From positions 118,573 through 182,572 of the forward strand of contig JAYZAS010000012.1 of assembly GCA_036339585.1 (NCBI GenBank): DNA of 64,000 bases, in the 5' to 3' direction. This stretch comes from Pseudomonadota bacterium. GTDB lineage: Bacteria; Pseudomonadota; Alphaproteobacteria; UBA8366. Shown piece after piece: positions 48,869 through 60,504 of this stretch (its first letter is position 1; every line of letters starts with the position of its first letter). The translations under genes were made by a program, and so were the position numbers. The notes under the pieces are model-generated. The model saw only the letters and a program-made list of their open reading frames with translations, did no database searches and was not told the origin of the DNA.

Positions 48869-51010
48869 TCAACTCCCCGCACGTTCGGCTCCACGCACTA
48901 CTTCAGTTGCTCTCAGCGCTGCGATAATATCTGACATGTGGCCTGCATCGTTTACTTCAATGTCAACGAATAGCTCAAAAAAATCTGGGGACCTGTCTGT
49001 TATACGGAGATTACTAATATTTCCACCATCGCGCCCAACAACTGTTGATAAAGATCCTAAAGCGCCGGCTTCATTGGCTAGTATTACTCGAATCCGGCCC
49101 ACAAATACTGCCGATTTTTTTTCATCAATTGACCAATTTGCCTCCATCCATCTTTCCGGCATTTCCGCAACACTTTCTAGGGCCTCACAATCAATCGTAT
49201 GTATAGTAATCCCTTTGCCAGTGGTTGATATACCTATTATTCTATCTCCGGGTATCGGATGACAGCAGTCCCCTAAATTGATTTCCATTCCGGGGGCGAG
49301 ACCAACAAGTTCAATCGAATGTTCTCCTGCCCGGGCCACTGCCACATCCTCAGATAGCTTAAGAGAACAACCTGTTTTTGCGGTTGGATAAACTGACTTG
49401 AGAACTTGATGACCTGCTACTTTACCTCGACCGACAAGAGAATATAAGCCCTCTACCTTATCGCAATCGAAGTCGCTCAAAATATCTTGCATTGCTGTCT
49501 GTGTGAGGACATAGCCCTCTTGCTGAAAAATTTTATTAATAATCTCTCGTCCCATTCGACAGTATTCATCTATTCGCTGCAACCGTACAAATCGACGAAT
49601 ACAAGATCGCGCCTTAGCAGTTACTACAAAACTCGCCCACCCAGGTGAGGGCACTTGTGAGTCAGAAGTCATAACCTCTACCTGGTCACCATTCCTCAAA
49701 AGTGTGCGAAGCGGCATCATGCGGCCATTAATTCTTGCTCCAACGCACCGATTTCCCACATCAGTATGCACCGCGTAGGCGAAATCAATTGGCGTTGCTC
49801 CCTTTGGCAGAACTTGAAGGTCACCTTTGGGTGAAAAACAGAATAATTGATCGCTAAACATTTCCATGCGCGTATGTTCAAGAAACTCCTCTGGGCCACC
49901 AGCGTTTTCAAGTATTTCCAATAGCTCCCGAAGCCAACGGTACTGACGACCCTCAGTACGCCGCACAGGTTTAACACCCTCTTTGAATTGCCAGTGAGCA
50001 GCCACACCCAGCTCAGCTACATCGTGCATCTCTAACGTGCGGATCTGCATCTCTATACGCTGATTTTCGGGTCCAATAACATCTGTATGAATAGACTGAT
50101 ACCCATTCTGTTTTGGCAGAGAAATATAGTCCTTGAAGCGGCCTGCGACGAGCGGATACTTGCTATGAATGCAGCCAAGTGCCCTATAACACTCCTCTGT
50201 CGTCCTCACAACAATACGAAAAGCCATTACGTCATTAAGCTGCTCAAGACTTGCTGATTTCCGCTGCATCTTGCGCCAAATTGAATGGGGAGTTTTTTGT
50301 CGGCCGTAGACGTCAGCCTCAAGATCCATGTTTGCCAAATCACGCCGCAAGGCATCGATTATTCGACTAGTCACATCATCAGAACCTGAGTGCAAAAAGG
50401 CTAGCCGCTTAGTAATTGACTCCCATGCATCAGGGTTGAGTTCGCGGAATGCATGGTCTTCTAGTTCGTTTTGCCAATCTCGAATACCGATGCGTTGTGC
50501 CAATGGAACGTATATTTCCATTGTTTCAAGGGCAATACGCCTCCGTTTACCATTATTTTTAATGTGATGCAGAGTGCGCATGTTATGCAGTCTATCTGCT
50601 AACTTCACAACTAAGACCCGAATATCATCTGACATAGCAAGAACAAGCTTGCGGAAATTTTCGGCCTGCCTCGTGCCACCTGATTGTAATTCCAGCCTGC
50701 TCAATTTGGTAACGCCGTCCACAAGACGTGCTATTTCGTTTCCAAACCGCCCCTCAATATCAGGCAACGTAGCAAGTGTATCCTCAACCGTATCATGCAG
50801 TAAACCAGTTACTATGGAGGCTGAGTCGAGCTTCTTTTCAGAGAGTATCCCGGCTACCTCAACTGGGTGCGAAAAAAACGGATCACCTGAGGCACGTTTT
50901 TGTAATTTGTGTGCCCTCATGGAAAATACGTAAGCTTCATTCAGCGCCGCTTCATCCGCGCTTGGGTCATAACGACGAACACGCTCAATAAGTTCTTGTT
51001 GGCGCAACAT
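48869..51010 (-). CDS. rsh: Bifunctional (p)ppGpp synthetase/hydrolase (RelA/SpoT family)
   Basis: Controls the stringent-response alarmone. The 713 residues hold an HD hydrolase (H48 in FFSHPVEV; H72-D73 in LLHDTVEDT), a synthetase with GRFKDYISLPKQNGYQSIHT and RIEMQIRT, then TGS (VLPKGATPIDFAYAVHTDVG), helical, zinc-finger-like CCHPIPGD and ACT domains. The RFKD form rather than ExDD marks a bifunctional enzyme. The next gene upstream is rpoZ, whose omega product is linked to ppGpp response. Confidence 0.97.
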   Translation of the reverse strand: MLRQQELIERVRRYDPSADEAALNEAYVFSMRAHKLQKRASGDPFFSHPVEVAGILSEKKLDSASIVTGLLHDTVEDTLATLPDIEGRFGNEIARLVDGVTKLSRLELQSGGTRQAENFRKLVLAMSDDIRVLVVKLADRLHNMRTLHHIKNNGKRRRIALETMEIYVPLAQRIGIRDWQNELEDHAFRELNPDAWESITKRLAFLHSGSDDVTSRIIDALRRDLANMDLEADVYGRQKTPHSIWRKMQRKSASLEQLNDVMAFRIVVRTTEECYRALGCIHSKYPLVAGRFKDYISLPKQNGYQSIHTDVIGPENQRIEMQIRTLEMHDVAELGVAAHWQFKEGVKPVRRTEGRQYRWLRELLEILENAGGPEEFLEHTRMEMFSDQLFCFSPKGDLQVLPKGATPIDFAYAVHTDVGNRCVGARINGRMMPLRTLLRNGDQVEVMTSDSQVPSPGWASFVVTAKARSCIRRFVRLQRIDEYCRMGREIINKIFQQEGYVLTQTAMQDILSDFDCDKVEGLYSLVGRGKVAGHQVLKSVYPTAKTGCSLKLSEDVAVARAGEHSIELVGLAPGMEINLGDCCHPIPGDRIIGISTTGKGITIHTIDCEALESVAEMPERWMEANWSIDEKKSAVFVGRIRVILANEAGALGSLSTVVGRDGGNISNLRITDRSPDFFELFVDIEVNDAGHMSDIIAALRATEVVRGAERAGS

Positions 51011-51078
51011 ATTAGGAATGCACCGTAAAAACGGGGCTTAAAAGCAACTTGATGATAATAACAGAAAAGGCTTCTAAA

Positions 51079-51435
51079 TTATACGTTTGGTGAAACACCA
51101 GCGTCGGCACTTTCGGATATAGCTGTATCACGGTTACGAGTTTCATCGTCACTGCCCATCGCCGAAACCATGTATTCCATCAATTCGTCTTCTTCTGGTT
51201 CATCAATTTCCGCAACCTTTTGAAGCCCCTTCACCAGCGAGTCACGAAGCTCTTCCAACTCAACAGTTTGATCAGCAATTTCGCGTAACGCTACTACAGG
51301 ATTTTTGTCATTGTCACGCTCAACAGTCAGCTCACCACCAGCTGATATATTGCGACTACGCTGTCCAGCAAGTAACACCAACTCGAAGCGATTAGTAACG
51401 CGCTCGATACAATCTTCAACAGTAACCCGCGCCAT
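51079..51435 (-). CDS. rpoZ: RNA polymerase omega subunit
   Basis: From the ATG at 51435, with GAGGAGA well placed upstream, 118 residues: [44 protein letters not shown], then an acidic tail (about 75-118) as in alphaproteobacteria. The ATG at 51459 in frame was rejected. It assists polymerase assembly and forms part of ppGpp site 1. Confidence 0.95.
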   Translation of the reverse strand: MARVTVEDCIERVTNRFELVLLAGQRSRNISAGGELTVERDNDKNPVVALREIADQTVELEELRDSLVKGLQKVAEIDEPEEDELMEYMVSAMGSDDETRNRDTAISESADAGVSPNV

Positions 51436-51690
51436 GCCCGATCTCCTCACAAAGTCCATATAGGTTAAGGTTATAGGTCGGGCAAAACAAAAAACACAAG
51501 AGTTTTTGCGAAATTAAAAATCCAACTTTGCCTTTGCGGCCAAAAATAAAAATTTATGCAAGAGAATTTCTATTTAATAATCTTAATTGCAAATAATCGA
51601 TGGAAAAATTTATAATAATAAGTAACAACAGCTCATATTAAATAACAAATTAGGAATTTTTTTATTTGAGTAATATATAAAAAATTTTAT

Positions 51691-52197
51691 GCGTCAAAAA
51701 AGGTATTTTTTCAACAAACTTTGTATTTATATTGTGCCTTTTGCAAATATAAGAAATGTTTAATTATATTTAATAAATTTCTATTGCCGTTTTCTGCCCC
51801 TGCACGCGCAATTAGCGCATACTTATATACAGAAATCATGGAAGAGCAGGATTATTCGCGTTGTGGCCCACTTTTTAAGTGTTTGGATTACAATGGTTTT
51901 GCTATCAATACGAACTGCGATCAAGGATTCAGTGATGCCACTGCGAAACAAGCAAATAAGGGTGATATGGATATTAAACTTGCAGTAGACATGTTGGTGT
52001 TGTTTGATCAGCGTAATTATGTATCTTATTTTTAAAGGATGGGGTTTCTTCCCAATCAGTTGAGGCAGCGCAACAAAAATTAGCTCAAGTTAAGGTTTTA
52101 AGGGTATCTTGATATCAACAGCGAATGGTTGCGTAAACAAGTAGCTTTCTTTGCGGCTTTGAAACATCATTTCAGGGAAATTACACGTAGACCTTAG
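51691..52197 (+). pseudogene. Relic of a NYN/LabA-type nuclease-domain gene
   Basis: The frame at 51721-52035 reads AISAYLYTEIMEEQDYSRCG, then PLFKCLDYNGFAINT, then ANKGDMDIKLAVDMLVL, which follows the alphaproteobacterial NYN-domain (COG1432) pattern AYYYTxxxEDQEYS, LDYNGF, KGNMDIELAVDAM. The usual N-terminal VDGANLY is only echoed by VFFQQTLYLY, so the first catalytic Asp is gone. After the stop at 52033 the homology resumes in other frames (QSVEAAQQKLAQVKVLRVS near 52053-52109, then LRKQVAFFAALKHHF near 52129-52170). The SGDGDF active-site motif is wrecked. Position beside rpoZ is where this gene occurs in related genomes, which points to decay in place. Confidence 0.75.
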
Positions 52198-52228
52198 AAT
52201 ACTGAAGAGTAGCTGCAAATTACAAAAG

Positions 52229-52966
52229 ATGATCAATTTAGTAACACATTCGCGGAACGGAGTATTATCGAAAACGATTGCTGATGATCAGCAATTGATT
52301 ATTCACCAACCGAGTATTAATTGCGCACTCTGTCCAAGACTGGTTCGCTTTCGTGAGAATAATGATAAACTTTATCCAAATTTTTACAATGCGCCAGTAC
52401 CTAGTTTTGGCGAGTTAGACGCTGGCCTTTTGATTGTTGGACTTGCGCCCGGCTTAAAGGGTGCAAACCAGACAGGGCGCCCATTCACCGGCGATTATGC
52501 TGGTGACCTTCTCTATTCGACTCTCATCAAGCATGGTTTTGCTGAAGGTTTTTACAACGCTAATGCGGATGACGGGCTAACTCTTATTGACACTCGCATC
52601 ACAAACGCTGTCCGCTGCGTACCGCCCGAAAACAAGCCAGTAGGTGCCGAGACTACAAATTGCCGACCCTTCTTAGTGTCAGAAATAGCATTAATGAAAA
52701 ATCTAAAAGTCATTCTGGCTCTCGGCACCCTAGCACACAAAGCTGTCCTCGCTAGTCGAGGTCTAAAACAAAGCGCCGTAAAATTTACCCATAGTGCCTT
52801 CCATGATCTTGAAAACGGCATTTGGTTGGCAGACAGCTATCATTGTTCACGTTACAACACAAACACCGGCCGCCTCACCGAAAAAATGTTTTCAAATGTC
52901 TTTTCAAAAATAAAGAGCCTCTTATGTAATAGGGACAGTAGAACGCCAAATGTTCGGGTTGACTAA
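52229..52966 (+). CDS. Uracil-DNA glycosylase, family 5 (UDGb type)
   Basis: Removes uracil from DNA. 245 residues. The four Fe-S cysteines C32-x2-C35, C130 and C145 are intact. Motif 1 is GLAPGLKGANQTGRPFTGDY (from residue 71), of the family 5 kind that lacks the polar Asp/Asn of family 4. Motif 2 reads SYHCSRYNTNTGRLT; most members have HPS, so the Pro is Cys206. Its last 15 codons overlap the 3' end of the neighbouring pseudogene on the other strand. No strong ribosome site precedes the ATG. Confidence 0.9.
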   Translation: MINLVTHSRNGVLSKTIADDQQLIIHQPSINCALCPRLVRFRENNDKLYPNFYNAPVPSFGELDAGLLIVGLAPGLKGANQTGRPFTGDYAGDLLYSTLIKHGFAEGFYNANADDGLTLIDTRITNAVRCVPPENKPVGAETTNCRPFLVSEIALMKNLKVILALGTLAHKAVLASRGLKQSAVKFTHSAFHDLENGIWLADSYHCSRYNTNTGRLTEKMFSNVFSKIKSLLCNRDSRTPNVRVD

Positions 52967-53918
52967 ATGCTTTGGTTTCTTTCCCCTGAGAACTTGAAGA
53001 ATTTGAGACGCGGCCGAGAGGAAGAGCTCTTTCTTCGCCTCAACCGTAAGTCCAGCAGGTGTGAGCAGTCATAACAAGATTATCTTAACGATTTAATGGA
53101 CTTTCAAAAGGAATGGGTTCTTCTTCGAATACATCCAAGGCTGCACCAGCAATCCAATTTTCTTTCAAAGCTTCGACCAAATCTGACTGAAAAACAATCC
53201 CGCTACGTGCAGTATCGAGAAAATAGGCATCTTTGCGCATTGATTTAAGAAATGAACGATCCACCTTTTTTATTGGTCAAGTCATTAAGTTCCGCATGGA
53301 CTGAAATAAAATTCGCCAGTGGTAACATTTCGTCTAATGACTTCAGTTGTTTCGCAGGGCCAATTGTAGACGGCAACTCACTGATAAAGGGATCATAGAC
53401 GAAGACATCCATACCAAACCCAACACTGCATTTGCGAGAGACCTCGGCACTTATGTCCCCACAACCGATTATCCCCATTGAACGCCCCTGCAGGTGGAAG
53501 CGCTCGATATTGCACCCTGCCCAAATCCCCCTCCCGCCCTATTTTCTTGGTCCGAAAGACGCACTTGCTAAGCCAGCTCCAGCAGCAAGGCCAACGTGTG
53601 TTCAGAAACTGGTATACGGCCCACGCCAGGTTCGTTAACTACGGCAATACCCGCTGCACTGGCTGCCTCAAGGTCAATAGAGTCAGTGCCACGTCCGGAT
53701 GTACTAACAACGACAACATTTTCACTAGATTTGATAGCCGTAGCCTACAACTTACTGGGGTATCAGACGAAAACAGCACTCGCGTCTTTAATTGCAGACA
53801 TGATACGTGTCTCTGTAGCACCCTCCAAGATCATTAGATCGGTGAACTGAGCTAACAGATCTAGACCTGCTTGATGGTACATGGATGCCAAAATCAAGGT
53901 GCGGGGTTAACTGTGCAT
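52922..53918 (-). pseudogene. Broken D-isomer-specific 2-hydroxyacid dehydrogenase gene
   Basis: Following frame changes on the minus strand gives a whole protein of about 330 codons, normal for the family: RTLILASMYHQAGLDLLAQF, NVVVVSTSGRGTDSIDLEAA, VSEHTLALLLELA, NIERFHLQGRSMGIIGCGD, FLKSMRKDAYFLDTARSGIV, WIAGAALDVFEEEPIPFESP, LQVLRGKKPKHLVNP. Lesions are a TAA at codon 4 (53907-53909), TGA 53763, TAG 53745, TAG 53568, a frameshift near 53560, TAG 53539, a frameshift near 53255, TAA 53085 and a frameshift near 53060. GAGGAA still precedes the old ATG at 53918. The one open remnant is 53245-53478. Clearly non-functional. Confidence 0.9.
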
Positions 53919-54057
53919 TTTAATTCCTCACCTTGAGCACTTGAGGCCTAATGATTTAAAAAAAGAACTAAAAGTTACTTACACTACCGTCCTCATGAAA
54001 ATAAAAAGATCGCCATGCGTAGCGTTTGACATTGCTTAATTTTATTAATATCTCAGA

Positions 54058-55476
54058 TTATCTGGGAAGTGCCGTCTTTCCCATCAAAAATTTATCAACG
54101 GCTCTCGCACACTGCCGTCCTTCGCGAATAGCCCAGACAACCAATGACTGGCCGCGGCGCATGTCACCTGCTGCAAATACCTTAGGGATAGCTGTCTGAT
54201 AATCTTGTGTATTAGCCTCAACATTACCCCGCTCGTCTAAGGCCACACCCATTTCAGATAACATACCCTCATGTACGGGATGGACAAATCCCATGGCCAA
54301 GAGAACCAAATCAGCATCAAGCTCAAATTCACTGCCAGGTATTTCCTTCATATCTTTGTCCAGCCTGACGATACGAAGTTTTTCTACTTTACCCTCAGAA
54401 CCTATGAACTCCTTTGTAGCAACGCTAAAGTCCCGCTCAGCGCCTTCTGCCTGACTTGATGACGTACGGTATTTTAACGGCCAAAAGGGCCAAGTCGTTC
54501 CTTTGTCTGGTGTCTCAGGAGGAATCGGCATAATTTCAAGTTGAGTTACTGACACAGCCCCCTGCCGAAAAGACGTTCCAATGCAATCCGACCCAGTATC
54601 GCCGCCGCCAATGACCACAACATTTTTACCTTCGGCTGTTATGGGCTTGACCAAACCCAATGGCTCTTTCCCTACCCGCCGATTTTGTTGCGGAAGAAAA
54701 TCCATCGCAAACTCAATGCCATCTAATTTCCGCCCCGGAACAGGCAAGTCACGACCTTTTTCTGATCCACCGGTTAGGATTACAGCATCGAAGTCCTCTA
54801 ATAATTTGTCAGAGTCAACATCTTGGCCGATGTGAGTATTCATACGAAAAATTACTCCTTCAGCTGCCATTTGTTCAACTCGCCTATCAATGAGATGTTT
54901 CTCCATCTTGAAATCTGGAATACCGTAACGCAGAAGACCGCCAGCCTTGGCAGACTTTTCAAAAAGTGTCACCTCGTGCCCCACGCGAGCGAGTTGCTGA
55001 GCGCAAGTCATGCCAGCCGGCCCAGACCCCACAACAGCAATCTTTTTGTCAGTTTTAATCTCTGGAACCTGTGGCTCAATCCACCCATTTTTCCAGCCTG
55101 TATCCACTATGGTACATTCGATTGTTTTAATTGTGACAGGGCTATCATTAATATTTAACGTACATGCCTCTTCACACGGAGCTGGACACACTCGACCAGT
55201 AAACTCCGGGAAGTTGTTGGTGGAATGAAGAACTTCTAATGCATCCCGCCATTGTTCCTTGTAAGCAAGATCATTCCAGTCAGGTATTATATTGTTAACA
55301 GGGCAACCATTATGACAATACGGTATACCGCAATCCATACACCGACTGCCTTGTTGCGCTACCTCGCGATTGTCCATGGGGATCAAAAATTCCCGAAAAT
55401 GCCTTACACGGTCGCCCGCCGGCTCATATTTCCGGTCGTGACGGTCTATTTCAAGAAAGCCGGTTACTTTTCCCAT
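54058..55476 (-). CDS. gltD: Glutamate synthase (NADPH) small subunit
   Basis: FAD-dependent NADPH-oxidising subunit that feeds electrons to GltB. The 472 residues have an N-terminal Fe-S domain with C46, C49, C54, C58 ([14 protein letters not shown]) and [12 protein letters not shown], the FAD fold [17 protein letters not shown] and the NADPH fold [12 protein letters not shown], ending [20 protein letters not shown]. It follows gltB by two bases. Confidence 0.97.
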   Translation of the reverse strand: MGKVTGFLEIDRHDRKYEPAGDRVRHFREFLIPMDNREVAQQGSRCMDCGIPYCHNGCPVNNIIPDWNDLAYKEQWRDALEVLHSTNNFPEFTGRVCPAPCEEACTLNINDSPVTIKTIECTIVDTGWKNGWIEPQVPEIKTDKKIAVVGSGPAGMTCAQQLARVGHEVTLFEKSAKAGGLLRYGIPDFKMEKHLIDRRVEQMAAEGVIFRMNTHIGQDVDSDKLLEDFDAVILTGGSEKGRDLPVPGRKLDGIEFAMDFLPQQNRRVGKEPLGLVKPITAEGKNVVVIGGGDTGSDCIGTSFRQGAVSVTQLEIMPIPPETPDKGTTWPFWPLKYRTSSSQAEGAERDFSVATKEFIGSEGKVEKLRIVRLDKDMKEIPGSEFELDADLVLLAMGFVHPVHEGMLSEMGVALDERGNVEANTQDYQTAIPKVFAAGDMRRGQSLVVWAIREGRQCARAVDKFLMGKTALPR

Positions 55477-55478
55477 AG

Positions 55479-58400
55479 CTACGCTCCCTCTGCAGTTAGA
55501 TCTAGCTCTGGATCATTTCCCTGAGCTTGCTGCATTTCCTCTAGTGCACGACGGTAGTCAACAGGCATAACCTTAACGAACTTTGGAAGATACTCTTCCC
55601 AATTATCAAGTATGTGCCAAGCCCGTTCAGATCCGGCGTAATGAAGGTGTCTGCTTATCAGATGATGAATTCGCTTTGCGTCATTACGCGTCATGTCGTG
55701 CATGACATCCACACGCCCATGCGTTTCAAGGTCACCCCCTTGATGCGCTAACTTCTCCAACAACACTGCCTCTTCAGGAACAGGCTCAAGCTCTACCATA
55801 GCCATATTACAACGCAGATCAAAGTCTCCCAACTCATCCAAGACATAGGCGACGCCACCCGACATACCGGCAGCAAAATTGCGGCCCGTAGGACCAATTA
55901 CAACGACCACACCGCCTGTCATGTATTCGCAACCATGATCGCCAACTCCCTCGACGACTGCTACTGCACCTGAATTACGGACTGCAAACCGTTCGCCCGC
56001 AACACCGCGAAAAAAACACTCGCCTTCGATAGCTCCGTAAAGAACTGTGTTACCAACGATTATGCTTTCCTCGGGAACGATTTTACATTCTTTAGGTGGC
56101 TTGACTATAAGCCTCCCGCCGCTGAGCCCTTTACCAACATAATCGTTAGCTTCACCGGTGAGTTCTATTTCAATTCCCTTCGCAAGAAAGGCGCCAAAAC
56201 TTTGGCCTGCGATACCATGCAGTTTAATTTGTATGGTTTTGTCTTGTAACCCCTTGTGCCCATATCGTCTCGCAACCTCGCCAGACAGCATGGCGCCGGC
56301 AGACCGGTCAGTATTTTTGATTTTGGCCTCGATGTGAACACCTGCACCACCAGAAAGAGCGGGAGCCGCCTCGATTATCAGCTTTTGATCTAGCACATCA
56401 TCGAGATTGTGATCCTGACGCTCACAGTTATAAACAGGAGCGCCATTAGAATCTGGCATGTGGAGGAGCCGGCTAAAGTCGAGGCCCTTTGCTTTAAAAT
56501 GTTCAAGTGCCTCATGCTGATCTAAGCAATCCATGCGCCCCACCATCTCATCCATGGTGCTAAATCCTAACTCTGCCATCAACTGACGCACCTCTTCAGC
56601 AACGAAGAAAAGATAGTTGATGACGTGTTCTGGTTTGCCGGTGAAGCGTTTCCTAAGCTCCGGGTCGGTTGTAGCAATTCCGACTGGGCAAGTATTAAGA
56701 TGGCATTTGCGCATCATGATACAGCCCGAAGCAATAAGTGGCGCGGTCGCAAAACCAAATTCGTCCGCACCGAGCAAAGCTCCAATGACAACGTCCCGAC
56801 CAGTCCGCAACCCACCGTCGACCTGTACTGCTATTCTAGTTCGTAAACCGTTTAACACTAATGTTTGGTGTGTCTCTGCAAGCCCAATTTCCCAAGGCGA
56901 GCCAGCATGCGCAATAGAAGTAAGAGGACTGGCGCCGGTGCCTCCCTCAAAACCCGAAATTGTGATATGATCCGCTTTCGCCTTTGAAACACCCGCTGCT
57001 ATTGTCCCCACTCCGATTTCAGAGACAAGTTTTACACTCACGTCACCCATTGGGTTTGCATTCTTTAGATCGTATATAAGCTGCGCCAAGTCTTCGATTG
57101 AATAGATATCATGATGTGGCGGCGGCGATATAAGCCCCACGCCCGGGGTTGATCGACGAACTTTCGCAATAACGGCATCGACTTTATGTCCGGGCAGTTG
57201 CCCCCCCTCCCCCGGCTTCGCACCCTGAGCCATTTTAATTTGCATCATATCGGAGTTAACGAGATACTCCGTGGTCACACCAAACCTACCTGAGGCGACT
57301 TGCTTAATGGATGATCTTTTGGAATCTCCGTTGGGCATCGGTGTGAAGCGATCTGGCTCCTCGCCCCCCTCACCAGTATTAGATTTACCACCGATACGAT
57401 TCATTGCTATTGCTAAATTTGTATGGGCCTCCCTTGAGATAGATCCGAATGACATGGCCCCTGTGGAAAAACGTTTTACAATTTCGCTCGCTGGCTCGAC
57501 GTCTTCTATCGGCACAGCGGGACCAATAGGCTTCAAGTCCATTAACCCACGTATTGTCATCATACGTTTTGTCTGCGCATTCACAATTTTTGCAAAAGTG
57601 GCGTAATCCTCAGCTCCTTCCGCACGTACAGCATGTTGAAGGTGCCCTACAGTTTCCGGTGTCCAGAAGTGTTGCTCACCGCGGATACGATAAGCATAGT
57701 CCCCACCAACATCCAAAAAGTTACGAAATATATGAACATCACCGTAGGCAATAGCGTGGCGGCGCACTGTTTCCTCTGCAATTTGCTCAAGTCCCACACC
57801 TTCTATAGCGGAATGAGTGCCAAAGAAATATTCATCAAGGAATTCACTGGATAAACCGACTGCATCAAAAATCTGCGCCCCACAATACGATTGATAAGTC
57901 GATATACCCATCTTTGACATGACTTTAAGCATGCCTTTACCTATCGCCTTTACATAACGAGATCGGATCTCTTTGTCGTTTAGCTTATCGGGCATTTCAT
58001 TTTTCAAATCAGAAAGCGTCTCAAATGCGAGGTAAGGAACTACTGCCTCTGCCCCATACCCTGCCAACAGACAAAAGTGGTGAACTTCTCGTGCTTCTCC
58101 TGTGTCAACAACAAGCCCGACGCTAGTCCGCAAACCTTTGCGTACCAAGTGATGGTGTACCGCCCCAGTAGCTAACAATGCAGGAATTGCAACTCGCTCT
58201 GCTCCGATATGCCGATCACTCAGGATTACAATATTGTATCCGTTATTGCAGGCTTCCTTGGCACTGTTGCGTAGCTGCTCAATGGCATGACGCATCCCGC
58301 TTGCTCCCTCCTCCGCAGGATATGTAATGTCAAGGGTTATAGACCGGAATTTTCCGCTTGTTATGTCACCAATAGCCCGGATTTTGGCAAGCCCCTCATC

Positions 58401-60143
58401 TGTTAAAACAGGCTGCCTAACCTCAAGCCGACGATATTCAGGATAGTGTTCGAGGCCAAGCAAATTTAGACGAGGCCCGATGTATGAACTGAGCGACATC
58501 ACTAACTCTTCACGAATAGGATCTATTGGTGGGTTGGTGACTTGAGCAAAAAGCTGTTTGAAATAGGCGTAAAGCAGTTTGGGTTTCTCTGAAAAGGGCG
58601 CTGTCGGAATATCTAAGCCCATTGAACCGATCGCTTCTTGCCCAGTTGCAGCCATTGGTGTCATTAGAAACTTTAGGTCTTCCTGTGTGTAACCGAACGC
58701 CTGTTGCCTGTTGAGTATTTGTGGATCATTGAATATTGACTGTTGATCTAGAGGCTGGGGCGGTAATTTACGCAGAGGCATGCGACTTTTTTCGAGCCAC
58801 TCTTCATAAGGATGTTCTGTCGCCAGTTGTGTTTTTATTTCCGAGTCATCAATGATGCGGCCTTTCTCAAGGTCTATGAGAAGCATTTTGCCCGGTTGCA
58901 AACGCCATTTCTTTATAATCGTCTCTTCCGGAACTGGCATTACGCCCATTTCGGATGCCATTAGAACGGTATCATCGTTGGTTACGAGGTATCGTGCTGG
59001 ACGCAATCCATTGCGATCAAGGGTCGCGCCAATTTGCGTTCCATCTGTAAATGCAACTGCGGCGGGGCCGTCCCATGGCTCCATAAGGCCGGCATAATAT
59101 TCGTAGAAAGCCCTGCGCGTTTCATCCATCAACTTATTGCCGTTCCAAGCTTCAGGAATCAAAAGCATCATTGCGTGTGCAAGTGAGTACCCTCCTCTTA
59201 AAAGAAGCTCTAGGGCGTTATCGAAACACGCAGAGTCAGACTGGCCTTCAGCAATGAGTGGCCAGACTTTGTGCAAATCATCACCAAACAATTTCGACGC
59301 AATAGAGTCGCGACGCGCGTTCATCCAGTTGGTATTTCCACGAACAGTGTTTATTTCACCATTGTGGCAGATCATGCGTAAGGGTTGAGCCAACTTCCAT
59401 GTTGGAAAGGTATTCGTCGAAAACCTTTGGTGAACAAGTGCTAGCGCGGACTTGAGGCGGCTGTCTTGCAAATCGAGGTAGTAAACACCCACTTGGTCGG
59501 CTAAAACCATCCCTTTATAAAGAAGTGTTTGGGCAGAAAGTGAGGCCACGTAAAAATCTGCGTATTCCGCCCCTAAGGCATCGATCTTAACCTCGGCCTG
59601 TTTTCGGATGACAAAGAGTTTACGTTCGAATGTGTTAGTGTCCTTGCACTCTTTACCTCGCTGAATAAAGATGTGCCTGATCCGGGGTTCCGTAGGTTTC
59701 ACAGAATAACCCAGATCGCTATTATCCACTGGGACGTCGCGCCAACCGAGCAATATTTGCCCTTCTGCAACTATATATTGCTCAAGAATTTGCTCGCAAG
59801 CATTACGCAAATTATCGTCTTGCGGCAGAAATATTGCACCAACAGCGTACTCACCAACGACGGGCAAATCGAAACCCAAACTAGCACCGTCTGAACGCAT
59901 GAATTCATCTGGGATTTGAATGAGAATGCCCGCTCCATCACCAGCCTTTGGGTCAGCACCCACGGCCCCTCTATGGGTGATGTTACGTAAAATTTGCAGT
60001 CCTTGTTGAACTGTTTTGTGACTTTTCACACCCTTCAGGTTGGCAACAAAACCGATACCGCAAGCGTCGTGCTCATTACGACTGTCGTAGAGACCTTGAG
60101 ACTTTGGAAAGCCGGTAATGTTACGCTGGCCTCGATTAGACAA
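55479..60143 (-). CDS. gltB: Glutamate synthase (NADPH) large subunit
   Basis: Makes two glutamates from glutamine and 2-oxoglutarate. The 1554-residue protein starts with a propeptide before the amidotransferase nucleophile C28 ([14 protein letters not shown]), followed by the central domain, the FMN/2-oxoglutarate barrel ([35 protein letters not shown]), the 3Fe-4S cysteines in [15 protein letters not shown] and the beta-helix GXGXG domain near the end ([20 protein letters not shown]). With gltD it forms the main ammonia-assimilation route with glutamine synthetase. Confidence 0.98.
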   Translation of the reverse strand: MSNRGQRNITGFPKSQGLYDSRNEHDACGIGFVANLKGVKSHKTVQQGLQILRNITHRGAVGADPKAGDGAGILIQIPDEFMRSDGASLGFDLPVVGEYAVGAIFLPQDDNLRNACEQILEQYIVAEGQILLGWRDVPVDNSDLGYSVKPTEPRIRHIFIQRGKECKDTNTFERKLFVIRKQAEVKIDALGAEYADFYVASLSAQTLLYKGMVLADQVGVYYLDLQDSRLKSALALVHQRFSTNTFPTWKLAQPLRMICHNGEINTVRGNTNWMNARRDSIASKLFGDDLHKVWPLIAEGQSDSACFDNALELLLRGGYSLAHAMMLLIPEAWNGNKLMDETRRAFYEYYAGLMEPWDGPAAVAFTDGTQIGATLDRNGLRPARYLVTNDDTVLMASEMGVMPVPEETIIKKWRLQPGKMLLIDLEKGRIIDDSEIKTQLATEHPYEEWLEKSRMPLRKLPPQPLDQQSIFNDPQILNRQQAFGYTQEDLKFLMTPMAATGQEAIGSMGLDIPTAPFSEKPKLLYAYFKQLFAQVTNPPIDPIREELVMSLSSYIGPRLNLLGLEHYPEYRRLEVRQPVLTDEGLAKIRAIGDITSGKFRSITLDITYPAEEGASGMRHAIEQLRNSAKEACNNGYNIVILSDRHIGAERVAIPALLATGAVHHHLVRKGLRTSVGLVVDTGEAREVHHFCLLAGYGAEAVVPYLAFETLSDLKNEMPDKLNDKEIRSRYVKAIGKGMLKVMSKMGISTYQSYCGAQIFDAVGLSSEFLDEYFFGTHSAIEGVGLEQIAEETVRRHAIAYGDVHIFRNFLDVGGDYAYRIRGEQHFWTPETVGHLQHAVRAEGAEDYATFAKIVNAQTKRMMTIRGLMDLKPIGPAVPIEDVEPASEIVKRFSTGAMSFGSISREAHTNLAIAMNRIGGKSNTGEGGEEPDRFTPMPNGDSKRSSIKQVASGRFGVTTEYLVNSDMMQIKMAQGAKPGEGGQLPGHKVDAVIAKVRRSTPGVGLISPPPHHDIYSIEDLAQLIYDLKNANPMGDVSVKLVSEIGVGTIAAGVSKAKADHITISGFEGGTGASPLTSIAHAGSPWEIGLAETHQTLVLNGLRTRIAVQVDGGLRTGRDVVIGALLGADEFGFATAPLIASGCIMMRKCHLNTCPVGIATTDPELRKRFTGKPEHVINYLFFVAEEVRQLMAELGFSTMDEMVGRMDCLDQHEALEHFKAKGLDFSRLLHMPDSNGAPVYNCERQDHNLDDVLDQKLIIEAAPALSGGAGVHIEAKIKNTDRSAGAMLSGEVARRYGHKGLQDKTIQIKLHGIAGQSFGAFLAKGIEIELTGEANDYVGKGLSGGRLIVKPPKECKIVPEESIIVGNTVLYGAIEGECFFRGVAGERFAVRNSGAVAVVEGVGDHGCEYMTGGVVVVIGPTGRNFAAGMSGGVAYVLDELGDFDLRCNMAMVELEPVPEEAVLLEKLAHQGGDLETHGRVDVMHDMTRNDAKRIHHLISRHLHYAGSERAWHILDNWEEYLPKFVKVMPVDYRRALEEMQQAQGNDPELDLTAEGA

Positions 60144-60504
60144 CTCTTCATTCCCCTTTAATCGTCAAGCCCGAGACTTGCTAATGGCGCAAAAAACGGA
60201 GCTCTAACGAGATTATTTTGTGCTTTGAACTACTTTTAAATGCCACCCAGTCAACGATATGTTTACCCATTTTCGTCTAAACTTTTAGGCTGAACGGGAA
60301 TAGACATCTTTCAGCAAGCGCAAAACATGATCAACCTGCGTTCTTGTTTAGGCTACCTGTACTAAAGCTAGTTAAATACCTCAATGGTATCAAGTTACCA
60401 GTCAACACACCCTTATAACCTATCGGAAAATTTTGTGCCAAGCTATTGAATTTACGAAGGAATATTGAAGGACGAAAAACTGCGGCATAATCACGCGCTT
60501 TTAA
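60144..60504. other. Intergenic region upstream of gltB
   Basis: 360 bases without a credible gene. TACC-TCAAT-GGTA near 60376 is a weak inverted repeat. The gltB promoter should lie here, but I cannot place it with confidence, and no NtrC-type site was recognised. Confidence 0.4.

Noticed and set aside
53245..53478. 77-residue dehydrogenase-like protein as a real gene
   Set aside because: It is the open middle piece of the broken dehydrogenase; flanking homology continues in other frames and the glycine motif is damaged (GCGDIS).
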